Shown: piece by piece, positions 40,167 through 52,900 of the stretch
Position numbering within the stretch: position 1 is the stretch's first letter
Layout of the letters: every line of letters begins with the position of its first letter
NCBI RefSeq assembly: GCF_008831285.2
Contig: NC_045144.1
Location: forward strand, 18,801,716-18,865,715
Origin: Nymphaea colorata
Taxonomy: Eukaryota > Streptophyta > Magnoliopsida > Nymphaeales > Nymphaeaceae
Length of the DNA: 64,000 nt
Direction: 5' to 3'
Made by a program: the position numbers and the translations under genes
Notes under the pieces: generated by a model
The model's database searches: none
What the model was told of the DNA's origin: nothing
Seen by the model: only the letters and a program-made list of their open reading frames with translations

Positions 40167-41826
40167 TTACAGTTTCGCAAACACAGGCTTCCTTTTATGA
40201 ACATAAGCTTCAATGGCTTCTTTCAGATCATCAGAAGGAAGCATGGCCGAGTTCCATGTAGCTACGTAGTCCAATCCTTGCTCAACAGTTAGCTCCCTGC
40301 TTCGTAGCAAGACTGCCTTCGTGCCCATTACTGCAAGTGGCGATTTCTCCGCAATATCTGAACCATAGTTGCCAGTAAATGAAAAAAAGTAAGGGAAGCG
40401 TACGTGAAGAATGCAGCAGGAAGAAAGCCAAGTTCTGAAACGTATATCATATTACCTTCGGAAATGAGAATCGAGAAAATAATTGTGCAGTAGAAAGCAA
40501 ATGAAAAGTAAGTAACTTTTGGAGAAGTGGGTTTCTTGAACATGAAATCAACACAAAAAAAGGGTTATCAACTTATCTGTTTGGTGACATGATGAACTGT
40601 TCAGGAAGTGTCCTGATGAATCCTATTTAGTGCTAATAGATTTACGGAAAGACAACGTAGCAAATGATCGCCTACAATAAAGTAATATTGGGATAAGACT
40701 CACATTTAAGAATCCAGAATCCTAGTGAACTGTGCTTCCGATTCCGAGGAATTCGAATTCCCTGTCATTCATGTAGTTAAAAATGAAAGAAAAGCTTCCC
40801 ATTCTTAGGAATTTGATCCCTGTAGCAGCGGAAAGAAACAGTATAACTTCATATCTAAGTTCTTTGGTGATCTAAGATCTTAAAATCTTATATTTTAAAA
40901 TTATAAATCATTCATTCCTAATAAGTATTGGAAGTCTTCTGTAAGAAAAAAGCATAGTTTATGCTCAAATTTATAACATTGCATCTTTGTAAATGTCAAA
41001 TTAGACTCGCTTTCTGCACTGGAAGTTCATGAATTTGAGCCATACTCGAGATTGATCATTGACGTACTCTCGGTGAGAGGATTTTACCTTTAAATTCTTG
41101 AACGTGGCAAATGCAAAATGAGGGCCTTATTTTCTAAGTGCAACACGCTGTTATGAGGAAAAGGGAAAAGCCGGGAAGAGAGAATTTACCGACGGCCATC
41201 TTCCAGACGCCGTCCTCCATGGCGGTTCTGGACGGGAATACCCTCTGGACGAGCCCCAACGCCTTCGCCTCCCCGCCGGAGAATCTGCGGCCGGTGAGCG
41301 CGAGATCAGCGGCGTTCCCGAACCCGACCAGCGCCGGCAGCCGCTGCAGCGTCCCGAGGTCGGCCGCGAGCGCCAGGTCCACCTCCTTCACCGAGAAGAA
41401 GGCCCCTTCCGTGCTCACCCGGAGGTCGCAGGCGGTGATGAGGTCGATCCCCCCGCCGATGCACCCGCCGTCGACGGCCGCGATCACCGGTTTCCGGCAG
41501 GACTCCGCCGCCGAGACCGCCGCCTGCATCTGCTTGATCATCCGGCGCATGGCCTCCCTTGTGCGCCCTTGCTCCCCCGCGGCTTGAGGGTTCGGGGTGA
41601 TGGTTGAGAGCGCGGAGATGTCGATTCCGGAGCAGAAGTGGTCGGAATCAGAGGAGAGGATGACGACCCGGGCGGAGGGGTTCTGGTCGAGGGAGGAGAG
41701 GGCGCGGGGGTACTCGTCGAAGAAGTCCATGGTCAGGGCGTTCTTCCTGGAGGGGTTGTTGAGGAGGAGGTGGAACACTCCTAAGCTTGGGTCCTTCTGA
41801 ACGATCCTCAGGGTTTTGAACTCCAT
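40167..41826 (-). CDS. DCI1: Peroxisomal delta(3,5)-delta(2,4)-dienoyl-CoA isomerase
   Basis: A predicted 275-residue enoyl-CoA hydratase/isomerase-fold enzyme that shifts double bonds of 3,5-dienoyl-CoA to 2,4-dienoyl-CoA in the beta-oxidation of unsaturated fatty acids. Exons (minus): 41826-41190 and 40357-40167; one GT-AG intron of 832 bp joined in phase 1. The CoA-binding/oxyanion segments are HFCSGIDISAL (63-73) and GGCIGGGIDLITACDLR (120-136). Glu148 (KEVD) and Asp156 (AADLG) are eight residues apart, the spacing of the catalytic pair in dienoyl-CoA isomerases, which separates it from simple hydratases. The C-terminus FAKL is a PTS1 peroxisomal import signal (AKL). The exon 2 block VMGTKAVLLRSRELTVEQGL is typical of the plant enzyme. 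Exon 1 is strikingly GC-rich while exon 2 is not. A (GA)n tract on the sense strand lies about 95 bp upstream of the start. Confidence 0.94.
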
Positions 41827-41918
41827 TGATTCCGTGACAAGAAGAGGTTGGTAGCTTGGTTCTCCTTTCCTTCTTCTCCTAGATCCCTTCCTTCCTTCTC
41901 TCGTCTTCCTGCTCCGTC

Positions 41919-41941
41919 TCTCTCTCTCTCTCTCTCTCTCT
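41919..41941. repeat. (CT)n tract upstream of DCI1
   Basis: About 11 CT units on the plus strand, which is (GA)n on the gene's sense strand, within the presumed leader or core promoter. Confidence 0.7.
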
Positions 41942-42204
41942 GATGCTGGTGGTGAGAAGAGGCGGCGGTGGATAGCGACCGCCGGAATCGGAGGGCGTGG
42001 TCAGCCGGTTTGGGGCGAGGCCGTTGAGGCCAAAGGTCCGGGATAGACTCCCGCTATCTTGCAGGTTGCGTTACCTGATTGGTCGCTCTCCCTGGAACGC
42101 AGGAACAGCCGTACCTGACGTTCCGGGGACAGCCTTCTCCAGCACACATCGTTTCATATCCGTGTTTGCTTGAGAGTCTGAGAACGCTTCAATTCAGTGG
42201 CATT

Positions 42205-42636
42205 TAGGGCTGCATAATTAATCCGGTCAACTTGGGATTTGAGTCCAACTTGTTCGAAAAAACTTGACTTGGAATCGAGCTCAAGTTCAAATTTATAAAA
42301 TGTTAAATGAACTGAGTTTGAGTTGTAAGAACGAGATTCGTTTAGACTCGATTCGACTTGATTATGTAAAAGTGGTTTATCATAATTGAATTAGTTAAAA
42401 GTTAAACGAGTTCATGAATTAAACTAGTTGACACAAGTTAAAAGAAACAAGACAGGTTAACATGAAGGAGTTAAGCTCGAGTTTGAGTGTGTCTTGACGC
42501 TATATAGTTGAGTTGAGCTCAAGCTAAGCTTGTTCAATGAAGCTCGACTCGAGTTTGAGTTGAGCTTTTTAAATGGAGTTGATCTTGAGCTCGAGCTAGC
42601 CCAGCGCAAGCTCGACTCAGATCCTATGCAACCCTA
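42205..42636. mobile_element. TA-flanked terminal-inverted-repeat element (GAGCTCGA-word type)
   Basis: Starts TA-GGGCTGCATA and ends TATGCAACCC-TA, an inverted repeat matching at 9 of 10 positions, bounded by TA on both sides. The 432 bp interior consists of GAGTTGAGCTCAAGCTCGA words. It has no open frame and lies about 380 bp upstream of DCI1. The left end is almost identical to that at 63879. Confidence 0.65.
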
Positions 42637-43458
42637 GAACTGGCGTCTCTTAAAAACTCTGATCATTTGGATTATTGAATTCGAATTTAAGCAGTAAGAT
42701 TCGATATGAGTCGATATCTAACTGATTCCCAGTATAAGCATTCAAATTCAATAAGAGAAAACTGTTTTCATTTAGTAACTAGATTTGATATGGATTCCTT
42801 GACTTAGTTCCTGCTGCCATGTCCCTGACTGCTTTGAATGAAACTCAAACCTAAACCCTCCTGAGAACAGCAATAAATTCCTAGATTCAATTCTAAATCC
42901 CTTTGGGATAAGTTAGGAAATGCCATAAACCAAGTTCCCATAGAAACAAGGAGGAATTTCTTATTCTTGTGTTTGGCTCATGTGGGTTGAGCTCAGTCTT
43001 TACTGAGCCATGTAGTTTTCACCTCTAATAGATGAGCTCAGCCTAAGTCAAGTCCACTTGGTCACAGTAAGTCCTCCGGACAGATTCAGAGAAAAAATAA
43101 TGCAAAATCAGAGCAAAAATGAGGAAAGTCCTCGCGTCCTAAAGCTCGGAAGAAGAATCTTCAAACAATTGAGAACTTTGGCATGGAGAATCTTCAAACA
43201 GTTGGGAACTTTAGCTTATGGAATGACTGTACAACCCGTGTTGTGGCAGGTGAAAGTTTAGAAGCAAAGCCCCTAAACCAGTCCCAGGGGTTATACTCCT
43301 AAACATTTGTTTTTGTTTGACAGTGAATCTGAGAACTGCAGTGATCTAAAATCACCTGTATCTTGTATCAGTGGATTTAAGATTGACACCTCCCATCTGA
43401 CCTTAAAAGGCTGATTTAAGGTCCACTCCACTGAGATCATCAGTTAAACTGGTCTCGT
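42637..43458. other. Intergenic sequence
   Basis: No gene recognised. Confidence 0.45.
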
Positions 43459-43623
43459 ATTGAAGATTATGAAAGATCTTTAAAGACTTATAAAAAAGAG
43501 GTCATTAATGAGACAGTTGTCCTGGTTCCTAGTCTTTTTAGGGTTAGGACCGAAACTACTAGGGGTAGGTTGAGATCCGCCAAACCAGGAGTCCGAGCCC
43601 AGGAGTAGGTTGAGTTGTTACAA
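43459..43623. repeat. Truncated copy of the 193 bp TTGTAACA element
   Basis: This 165 bp stretch, from ATTGAAGATTATGAAAGATC to GAGTTGTTACAA, aligns with 43728-43892. The left terminus is missing. Confidence 0.7.
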
Positions 43624-43699
43624 TGATATCAAAGTCGGTTTCAACACTCGGACCTAGGGTCCCACACACGGACACGTGTGCCTTAATAAGAGGGGTGGA

Positions 43700-43892
43700 T
43701 TGTAACACCCCAAAAGTTTAGTCCCTTATTGAAGATTGTGAAAGATCTTCAAAGGCTTATAAAGAGGGGCCATTAATGAGATGGTTGTCTTGGTTCCTAG
43801 CCTTTTTAGAGTTGAAACTGAAACTGCTAGGGGGCGGGTTGGAATCCGCCAAACCAAGGGCCCGAACCCAAGAGTGGGTCGGGTTGTTACAA
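43700..43892. mobile_element. 193 bp inverted-repeat element with TTGTAACA termini
   Basis: Left end TTGTAACACCCC (43700-43711) and right end GGGTTGTTACAA (43881-43892), whose reverse complement TTGTAACAACCC matches at 11 of 12 positions. No coding capacity. A truncated direct copy lies 269 bp to the left. Confidence 0.6.
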
Positions 43893-46800
43893 ATGCTGCC
43901 TCTGATATGAGATCTGAAGCTATCGAACCCTACCTTAGGGTGACAGCTCGCTTGGCATTGAACCACGTTGACATCCAAAGTGCTGACCGAGGTGTCACAG
44001 GCCCACCAGTCCGACCACCTATGCCACGCCCGTCAAGGCTGTTGAAATGCTTTCAACATGCAATACTTATTCTTGGAAAGTTTTGGTAGCCAAATTCTTC
44101 ATGTCGCACTTGCTTACAGCACAGGCATATCCATGAAAGACTACTTATCAACATCAGAACTTGGCAATGTGGACTCCGTTTGGTGGTCCTGACCTTCACT
44201 GCAGTCATGTCTGCAGAGACCCAAAGATTTTTTTTTTGGGCTACATGAACATCAAACTCTCTAGATTTTCGAGAAAATGAAAGCAAAGAAAGTTGGTAGG
44301 AATCAATTACCGTCGGTGAACAACGTAAAATCACTAGCAGGTCCTTCATGGCAAGCACGCTAGCCTTCATATGAATCACAAATAAAGTTAGCCTCCACAG
44401 GCTCTAAAATATCATTCTTTTGGTCTCTTCAAAAGCATGCAAGTTTGCTAACAAGAGTCCCGTCCCGTCCAGTCCACTTTTCGAGGAGGTCAGCATTAAA
44501 ACTTCATGTTGAAGGAAGTCGAAAGTACAGTAGTACTTGGGGTGTGCCTCAGGGACAACTTGCTAGTATGCTGCCCAACCTCAACTTTTCAATCTAAGGA
44601 AACATCATTTTGTACTTGAATGCAAGAATATAAGTTTTTTCTGGTTATCTCTTTATGTCACTGTCTAGTTGGCAACAACAGCAGACCACCTTTCTAATTG
44701 AAGATCCCATGAGGGTTACTGATGTGGGTCTAATGCATATCTCAGTCTACAGAAAGGATTGTATGGAAACAGTAGATGGTGGGGTATAAAAATGCTGACA
44801 AATCAGTGGGCAATTGGGCTATTCTTTTCTCAAAGACAAGGAAAACCACCAAGCTTTTTGTATATGCATGTTTGCCAAACCAGGAGATGCATGTTCATGA
44901 TGCACTGAATGCAGTGAAGAAAGTTCCCTGCACCGATGCTATTACATGCCAACAAGTTGCGCAGCAAAGGGCATACATTTGGGTACTAAACTGTGGACCT
45001 CTTTCAACTTAGAGACTTGTTCCAAGCCCTTGAGGCAATGGACAACTTTCCAATGCAGCCATGCTTTCTGCAGACAAGCATGAATAAAGTGACTAAGATC
45101 ATTTTTCCTTGTTAAGGAATTCCAATATGTGAAATTTCAGGCCATGGATAGGGGCCTTGATATTTGCTGATGTGGCTTACAGTTCCATTCAAAAAGTTGA
45201 AACCAATATAATCTCAATCAAGAACTCAGGGCATCAATCTCATCCACACAATCTATCTGACAATTGTATGTTAACTTCTTTTTCCTTTTTGTATGCATCA
45301 TACTTTCGTTTTTGTCTTTGTTCTTTGTTTGCAATTTACATCTGTTCATCCATATTTTTAGACAGATCACAACTCCCTGTGGGACAAGATATTCATGTAC
45401 ACACCCAAATAAGAAGAATTTTAGGTCCCATTGATGCAGATGCAGATATGATTAATTTGATAATGTTTGTGGAACTCACAAGGGGACTACTCTATAAGGG
45501 AACATTGTGCTGGAGCCCAATTGGAGTATCCATGTGACCAAGAACAAAGTAATTTTCACCATTTTTTTGTGCCAATAAATGTGATTGGGCACTCTTCTGT
45601 TCTTTGTTCTTTGTGAATCCCTTTCCTACTTGGCAAGAACTTTTTGGTGGATGCAAAGTGTGATCCCACTTTCATTTTTACCAATGTTTCTTGGCTGCAA
45701 AAACTTTGTTAAAAAGAGAAAGTGGGAAAGACAAAGGGGAAAGTGTGGGTACATCTCCTTCATGAGGAAAATTTTGAATCTTGTGCAGAATTCTTGTCTG
45801 CATGCCGAAAGTCACCTGTGGAGTTTGTGGGTCAGGAAGAAATCCCATGCTGTTGATTTAGGAAAAAAAAATTCTTCAAGAAATAACAAAGTTTTTCTTA
45901 TAGCAGCATCACGATATCCAAGATCCTTTAGCTTCAATTAACACAGACGCACACAGCTGTCTGTCTCGTGAAATTTAATTCCTTGTTGACGGCTATTGCA
46001 GGAGAAGTTCTATAGTAGGATATAAATGGTTAGAATATGGTTTTGGGATTAATTTCGGGCTTTTTTCCCCTGATGTATCGAATTCGATCATGTTTGAATT
46101 CCAACCTGTTAGATGATTGGCATCTGAAACAATTGTCTCTTGCAAAATGCAAAGAACGATCCTTTATCTGATCTGAAGCAAGTCATCACAACAAATACAA
46201 GATCTTTGTGAGTGTAGTGCAATGTTTGTTGGGCTTGAAGATCCTCCAAATTAGTCTGCATCAGACACTGATATCCTTTCTTCCATGAAAATTGGTTCTC
46301 TTAATTAATCACATTATTTGCAGGAAAGCCTATAGAGACACACCATGCATGGTCCTCTTCCAAAATCACATTCTTAAAGGAATCTGGCATCACCGTCCAC
46401 AAATTCCGATCTCATCAAATATTTTCTAATCCAAGTGATGGAACCCATGAAACAGGTATGCCATTAATGCTCGTAACAACCAACATCCACCACCAAAATT
46501 GAGAGCAAAGCTTCTAAACCTCTTGGACAATGTGATTTAGGGTATTCAAAATAGCAATGTGGAGTGTGGACCTTTGAAATGTGCCAATAATTGGGTTTAA
46601 GGGAGGGATGGCTGACCCTGCGTATAAAATCTAAACCAATTTTCAAAATGATGGATGTAACAATTTTCGTACTTTTCATGTCCAATTTCATACTAAGGTC
46701 CCTAAAGGGGTTGGTGCAACAGCTTGAGGAGAAGGCTGGTAGGTAGTCAATCTTCATTTCGAGTGTCAGAAGCATCAACCTCTTGTGCTGCAAAAAAGGA

Positions 46801-47059
46801 GGGGGTCACGATGTGCAGGTTAAAGCATAGTGGGGGTAACACTTCGATGCATTGAAAACAGCCATGTACCTTAAAGAGATAAAGAGTTGGCCAGAAACTT
46901 CTGCTCTATGCTGGGCGGTGGGTCTCCTCCGCTCACCTAGAATTTCATTCTAGGAAGTCGGAATGTAGACCCCTTGTTGATTTGATGATAAGGGGGAGGC
47001 AGTCGCCGGACAGGTGCCGGCGGTCACCCTTCTCCTCCAAGGTCCTGCTCGGCTTCAGC
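43893..47059. other. Intergenic region, no gene recognised
   Basis: Open frames (for example 44776-45012, 45157-45537, 45585-45941) show no family signature, and no set of them joins into a recognisable product. Mixed-complexity DNA. Confidence 0.45.
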
Positions 47060-47290
47060 CGCAGACTCTGAAGACAGGCTGCAGTAAGGGGATATTGGTC
47101 TTGGGTTCAAATCTCATTGTATCCTGCAGATCGAGCTAGCATGGCATAGTAAAGTCCTAGAGCCCGAGGAGCTTTTCTGCTTTGGGTTTTACATTATTAG
47201 AAAGGAACTATAGATAGAACAGGTTAAAGCAGTACAACAAGGTCTTTCACCCCAAGAATGGTTATCTATTGTCCAAAAAAGTAAGAAAAA
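47060..47290 (+). mobile_element. tRNA-derived SINE, group B, copy 2
   Basis: B-box GGGTTCAAATCTC at about 47103. The 3' body (caggttaaagcagtacaaca, then aaggtctttcaccccaagaatgg) is shared with the copy at 6440-6690. No clean poly(A) tail. Confidence 0.5.
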
Positions 47291-47884
47291 ACAAATTTAC
47301 GAGTGAGTTACTTACTATACAAACACGACCAGCTAAGTAAAAAGGAAAAGAGAAATGCTTAAACCTGCATTAATTTTGCCCCAAAACGTGACCGATTTTT
47401 TATGAAAAACTAAAATTATCAATTGGGTAGTTTTCCTAATGATATGTTCCTACATCAAGCAAAATATAGCCCTAGAAAATGACAAGCTAGCTTCAAAGTC
47501 TAAATTAAGTAGGAAATAATTTGGACTTCGTTTATACAACAAAACTGAGACTTATTTATCAGCAAACAGACATCAGGAAGCAATTAAAGGCTTTGGATTT
47601 ATCTTTTAGGAGAAAGGAAATAGAGGAGTTCAGTTCACCTACCGTTTGATTATGAGAGCCTTGCAGTTATAACTCCAATTCTGGCTAATGGGCTTCCTTT
47701 CTTCACTACTTGTTCCTTAGAGAAGCAATTAATGCCTGATTTTGTATTGACGTATGTGTTTTCTTTCTCTTTTTTCTTTGATCAGCAAGCTGGGTTTAGG
47801 CTCAACATATAGACATTCAACTGAGAAAAAGCCCACAAACTACACATATTTATATTAGATCTAGAACCTTCTTAATATTAAAAG

Positions 47885-48000
47885 GTATACCCACAACCTC
47901 AACTGGTACAAGGAGTGATGTCCGTGGGAATCGAACCACGACTACCCATTTGACAACATTATGCTAAAAACTATAAATATTTTTTAAAGATCTTACATCC
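47885..48000 (-). mobile_element. SINE-like fragment with strong B-box
   Basis: The minus strand reads GTGGTTCGATTCCCACGG, a near-consensus pol III B-box inside an otherwise AT-rich stretch. No cloverleaf can be folded by eye, so it is not called a tRNA gene. Confidence 0.35.
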
Positions 48001-48070
48001 AAATCAAACGCCCTAGAAGGGCTAACATTGGATCACCCCCAACCTTTTGCACCTCTCAGAAGTGAACTAG

Positions 48071-48240
48071 TCTAGGTGTGGACATCAGGTTAGCTTGGTA
48101 CCCACTGGGCTTGCGGGCATCCGGCCAGGCCTAGGTTGTGCTTGGATTCTATGCAAGTGTGATTAACAATTGTGAACTAGGCCCAGATTACAGGTAGCGA
48201 TCGGGCCTAGCCCGGCCTTGGCCCGACCAGATAAGTGCCC
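48071..48240. repeat. GGGCC-word element, TA-GGTGTGGACA start
   Basis: Begins TAGGTGTGGACATCAGG. It carries GGGCTTGCGGGC, GGCCAGGCCTAGG and GGGCCTAGCCCGG words like those at 319-547, 12720-13060 and 61315-61510. The right end is not clear. Confidence 0.4.
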
Positions 48241-49708
48241 CGCAAACAAGCTACTAGGAGATCCATCCCCATTACTAGGCAGTTCAACTTCATATCTTCA
48301 AGTTGAAGGCGGTCAAGAGTTCAATACCTGGTTATGGGGACATTTGATAAGCACGGATTTTACTGTAGACTGCAGAACAATGTCCCCGAGATCTGCAAAC
48401 CTGGTTATATGCGTCATACTAGTGCACGAATTTTTGTGTGCCAGTATGGTTAATGACTAAAATACCCTTAGTTTACATTTTAAAGAAAAAAACCTTTTGT
48501 GACAAAGATAGAAATAAAAAAAAAAAGTAAAAGGACTATAGAGACATTTTTTTTTAATAAATTATCAAAATGTCTTTCCCTCCTTTGGCACTCGCAACTT
48601 TCTCTTCCTGATCTGCACTCCGTCACGAGCGGATGAAATATCCGCACTCTACAATGGCCCCTTGCAAACAAACATCCATGGAAAAGCACTGTTCCTAAAC
48701 AGGTCCGACATTTATCCACGGATAAAAATTGCAGCTATCTATGAGATTCTACACACATGAATTACAGATCATCAAAAGAGTAGTTCAATGTCATGCTCCT
48801 AAGCAAAAGTTATTCAGTCAACATCGGATCTGGATCTTGCTACAAGGAGATCTTCAAATCCACTTGATGGACATAGGCTTTGGATATGGTTGGGAGGAGC
48901 CAGGATCATGCCAAACCTTAAAGCGAGCTGTGATAAGTAACTTCAAATGCATCTAAATTAGGGCATCTCCAGATCCACCGAGCTTAATTTGATCAGGATC
49001 TGGATTTCACACACGATGAGGATATCTGAAAATCTAAAGTTCAAGCTTTTTTGAGACAATGAATGCAGAGGGATGGTTTATGGACCTAAGTTGCGGGTTG
49101 AATGCCTTATATCTTAAATCTTAGGGTTTCAAATCCTTTGTACTATCTTCTCGGTGGGGTGGTCGATTTTCGGACACATGCAGGGGATGTCTGTTTCATG
49201 CAGTAAGTTCTGATGTTCGATCAGATCCAGACCCGAAATATCACCACAGTTCATGCCGGATCCAGATCTCATGTGGAAGTATGCGTCCGAAATCCAATTA
49301 TGCATGAACAATGCATCCACTAAACTATTTGGTGCACATCGGATCCAAACTCTAAACTACCCATGTCTGTCAGAGTCCAAATCCAGCTCCGAGATCCAAC
49401 TAAGCACCACACAATGAAATGTGGAGCAGATCCAGATCAGACATACCGACTGTACATGTTCAAGATGATTCCAATACAACTATATGTGCTTTTCTTTTTC
49501 TTTTCCTTCTAACTTTTAAATATCCGGGGTTAGGCAGACTCCTACCAAATTATGTTTTAGTGACAATATGTTGAGCTCTTGACCTCCTTCAACTTGAATA
49601 TCTGAATCTGACCTCGCGTTAAGCCAGGTGTGGGGAGCTCTGGTTGGCCACTATGAATCTTCTTATTTTTGCATAAAACAAAGAAATTTGGCATGGGCCC
49701 CATCACTA
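48241..49708. other. Intergenic region upstream of SWEET
   Basis: Many GGATCTGGATC/GATCCAGATC words between 48810 and 49440, suggesting eroded repeat elements. No gene. Confidence 0.4.
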
Positions 49709-49730
49709 AGAGAGAGAGAGAGAGAGAGAA
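49709..49730 (+). repeat. (GA)n tract in the SWEET promoter
   Basis: About ten GA units, some 40 bp upstream of the putative TATA box. Confidence 0.75.
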
Positions 49731-49764
49731 ATCTCACAATTGTCATCTCCCACTTAGGAGAGCC

Positions 49765-49772
49765 TATAAATA
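49765..49772 (+). promoter_or_regulatory. Putative TATA box of SWEET
   Basis: CCTATAAATACAAAG is a strong plant TATA match 171 bp before the start codon, predicting a transcription start near 49795-49800 and a leader of about 140 bases. Confidence 0.6.
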
Positions 49773-49935
49773 CAAAGCATGAGCCACACACTAAGCCAAA
49801 GCCCTCAGCAAAGGCATTGTTTGTGGTGTTGTGTTCTCTTAGGGTGTGACCCTTTTTTGCCATAACCAGTCCTAGTTAAGGTGCTTTTTTGGCTTCTGGT
49901 TTGGCTTCATATTTCATACCGTTCGAGTCGCAGCC

Positions 49936-52900
49936 ATGGTTGTCGCCCATCCTCTTGCCTTTGTTTTCGGCCTCTTAGGTACATATATACATACATATAT
50001 ATATACATTTTTTTTACTCTTTGAGTAGGAGACCTAGTCCCACTTTAACCTGACAACAACAAATGTCCTAATGCCTCTGTTATCGATTTTTTTGTTGTCA
50101 TCTCTTGTTTTTCTCCTATATTTATATAAATTCAACACCTCCTATTGCATCTCACTACTGTGTTTTTTTTTTATAACTTTTTTCCTTCTTAATTGTCATA
50201 TATCAGGCAATGCAGTGTCCTTCATGGTCTACCTTGCTCCAGCGTAAGCTACCCATCTTCTTCTCCTCGTTTTCTTTCCTTTTTGTTTTCCTCTTTCTTT
50301 TAGGAATTCGTAGCAGTTGGTTTCTTGAGAAGCTGAATGAGACCAGCAAAACAGGAATAATGGCGTTGATTAAACTGTGATCATGCAGGCCAACCTTCTA
50401 CAGGATTTTCAAGAAGAAGACCACCGATGGCTTTCAGTCTGTTCCTTACGTGGTGGCTCTCTTCAGTGCCATGCTGTGGATTTACTACGCCATTCTCAAG
50501 GCCAACGCTATTCTCCTCATCTCTGTCAACATAGTGGGCTGCTTTATTGAATCCGCTTACATCTTCATGTACATCCTTTATGCACCAAAGAAAGCAAAGG
50601 TACTCAATTCCTCTATCTTATATACATATATATATATATGTATAAGCAGATTGTGAATGTGGGTATGTGGAGTTGCAGGCCAAGACAGTGAGGTTGCTGT
50701 TGCTGCTGAATGTAGGGGCCTTCTGCTCCATTCTTGTTCCATCTCAGCTCTTCGCTAGTGGGGGCAAGAGGCTGAGGATCTTGGGTTTTGTCTGCTCTGC
50801 CTTCGCCGTCAGCGTCTCTGCAGCTCCCCTGTCCATCATGGTAGCCTTCCTTCTTCTTCCTTCTCGATTTGGCAAATTTCAGAATTAGCACGCTTCATCC
50901 TACTAGAAGCCCTCGAAGCAAACTCTTCCACTTGCTTAATCAACTTTACAAAACAAAAACAAATCTCTCTCTCTCTCTCATACAATTTGTACGTTTCCAG
51001 AACGTGCATCGTCTAGAACTAAGAAAGAAAGTCCAACTGTAAACCATGGAGTTAGGTGGGGCGTAATGGAGTAGGGCGTGCATTCAAATGATGCTAGACT
51101 GCTAGTGAATAGAGACCTAACCGTCGCTATATATATATATAGTATTTAGATATGTTAATAGAAAACGATTAGTGGTAGTAAGTAGTAACATCTTCCTGCT
51201 AAAAGCCATCTCTGTAAAGGTGGTTGTACAGCCACGTATCATCTCAAATTTTGTTAAAATCTTGAAGAGGAATGGAAGAAAGAGACAACCGCCTTTCTAT
51301 GATTAGTTGCTGTTATATCTCACTAGGTATGCAGAGCATAGGAGGTTGAGGTCGATCATCTGCTGCCACCAAAGTTTACTCTTTTTCTTTTTCCATCTGA
51401 TTTTTCTTCGTTTAGTTTCCTTTTCATCTATCTTTCTTTGCAGAAGTTTTTCCTTTTCTCTTTTGTTTTTCCAAATCACGAAATGGATGCCTTCTTTCTG
51501 CTTTTGCTTTTTAATGGCAGAGGTTGGTCATACGCACCAAAAGCGTGGAATTCATGCCTTTCTTCCTGTCCTTCTTCCTCACATTGAGTGCCGGTGTGTG
51601 GCTCGTCTACGGCCTCCTCATCAACGATCTATTTGTTGCGGTAAAACTTCACTGAACTGACCTTTAATTTTATTTCCTTAGTTATCAGGTCAAGAGACGT
51701 TATCAGATCCAAGATTATGATTTTTACAGAGTAATTTTCATTGAAATATCAATGGAAAAAAGCTTGAAAAAGGAAAATCTTCAATTTCTTCACTTGGGTA
51801 GGAGCCTTTTTTGATTGGCAGGGTTGAGAACTGATCAATTTGATCTGTGAAAGCCAATATTCAGCTGATTTACTAATTAATTAGTTTTTTTTTCTCTTTC
51901 TTTTGTTAAGGGAAAAGGTGAGTGGTTTTTTCCACTGTCCCTAAGAGATGCCACTGACCTCCCTCTCTTATGGCCACCACTCCTTTCGGGGCTTATGACA
52001 GTCTAAACTAAAGGTGGAGCATACTTGGCCATTGGCAGTGATCACTCTAGGATTTAAACCCAAGTCCCTTTTATAAGGTGGACGCTCTTGCCACCCAGTG
52101 CGCCACAAACCATTGAGGTCAATTAATAATAGGTGTTTGGTGCATCAATTTGTCCATGTGAACTGGTTCTCTTGTCTATTCACTTGGCCTAGAATGAGTT
52201 AAGCTTGGAGTCTAGTCCCTAAGGAGTCAAAAATTTTTGGGTCTCACCGGGACAGATCTAGAGATTGTTTGGCTCTCGATCCTGTTGGAACGACAGGAAC
52301 AGGGCGTGCCTTTCTTGGCCTTTCTAGAACACTGCCGCATGCAGTGGAAAGGCTCTCTCTTTTAGAAAGTGCGTGTTTGTTCTACGTAATCTTGAAGGGC
52401 TGATGTTCGTCAGTGTCCCAGACAAAAAGTTCAAGAAGAACCACCTTTACTTGTATCCATTGGACAAGCTGTCCCTTTAATTTCATGTCCAAAAACATTT
52501 TTATCGTCATTGAAAATGATGTTTTCAGTCGTTAGTCAAGGTATTTAACAAAATATCACGTTCAAGAGGAAAAATAATTAAGCACTCTTAGCTTTCCAAC
52601 CTTTTGAATAATTCTACAAGCCTTATGATTAAGTGTACCATTTGTGCATGACGTGAAGCTTTACCAAGTTTTCTCACATTATGTGTGCTATTTATATGCA
52701 AATCAATTCCACAAATGATGTTGATATTCATGATATTTTTTATTAAACAAAAAAGGAAGGAAGAAAACGTGGGGTTTCTTCATTATTAACCTCAATTTTG
52801 TTAAAGATGCCTTTATGGTGCCCTGCGTAAAAGGAATACTAATAATTTCACGTTAGAAAGACCTAAGTCTCAAGAATCGTTAATCACTATAAGAAGCTCT

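Noticed and set aside
41138-41587. 149-codon plus-strand open frame
   Set aside because: It is antisense to GC-rich exon 1 of DCI1, where stop codons are rare on both strands. The minus-strand frame carries the enzyme motifs.
44776-45941. Three successive plus-strand open frames that might be exons
   Set aside because: No recognisable motif, no phase-compatible splice joins found, and AT-rich composition typical of intergenic DNA.
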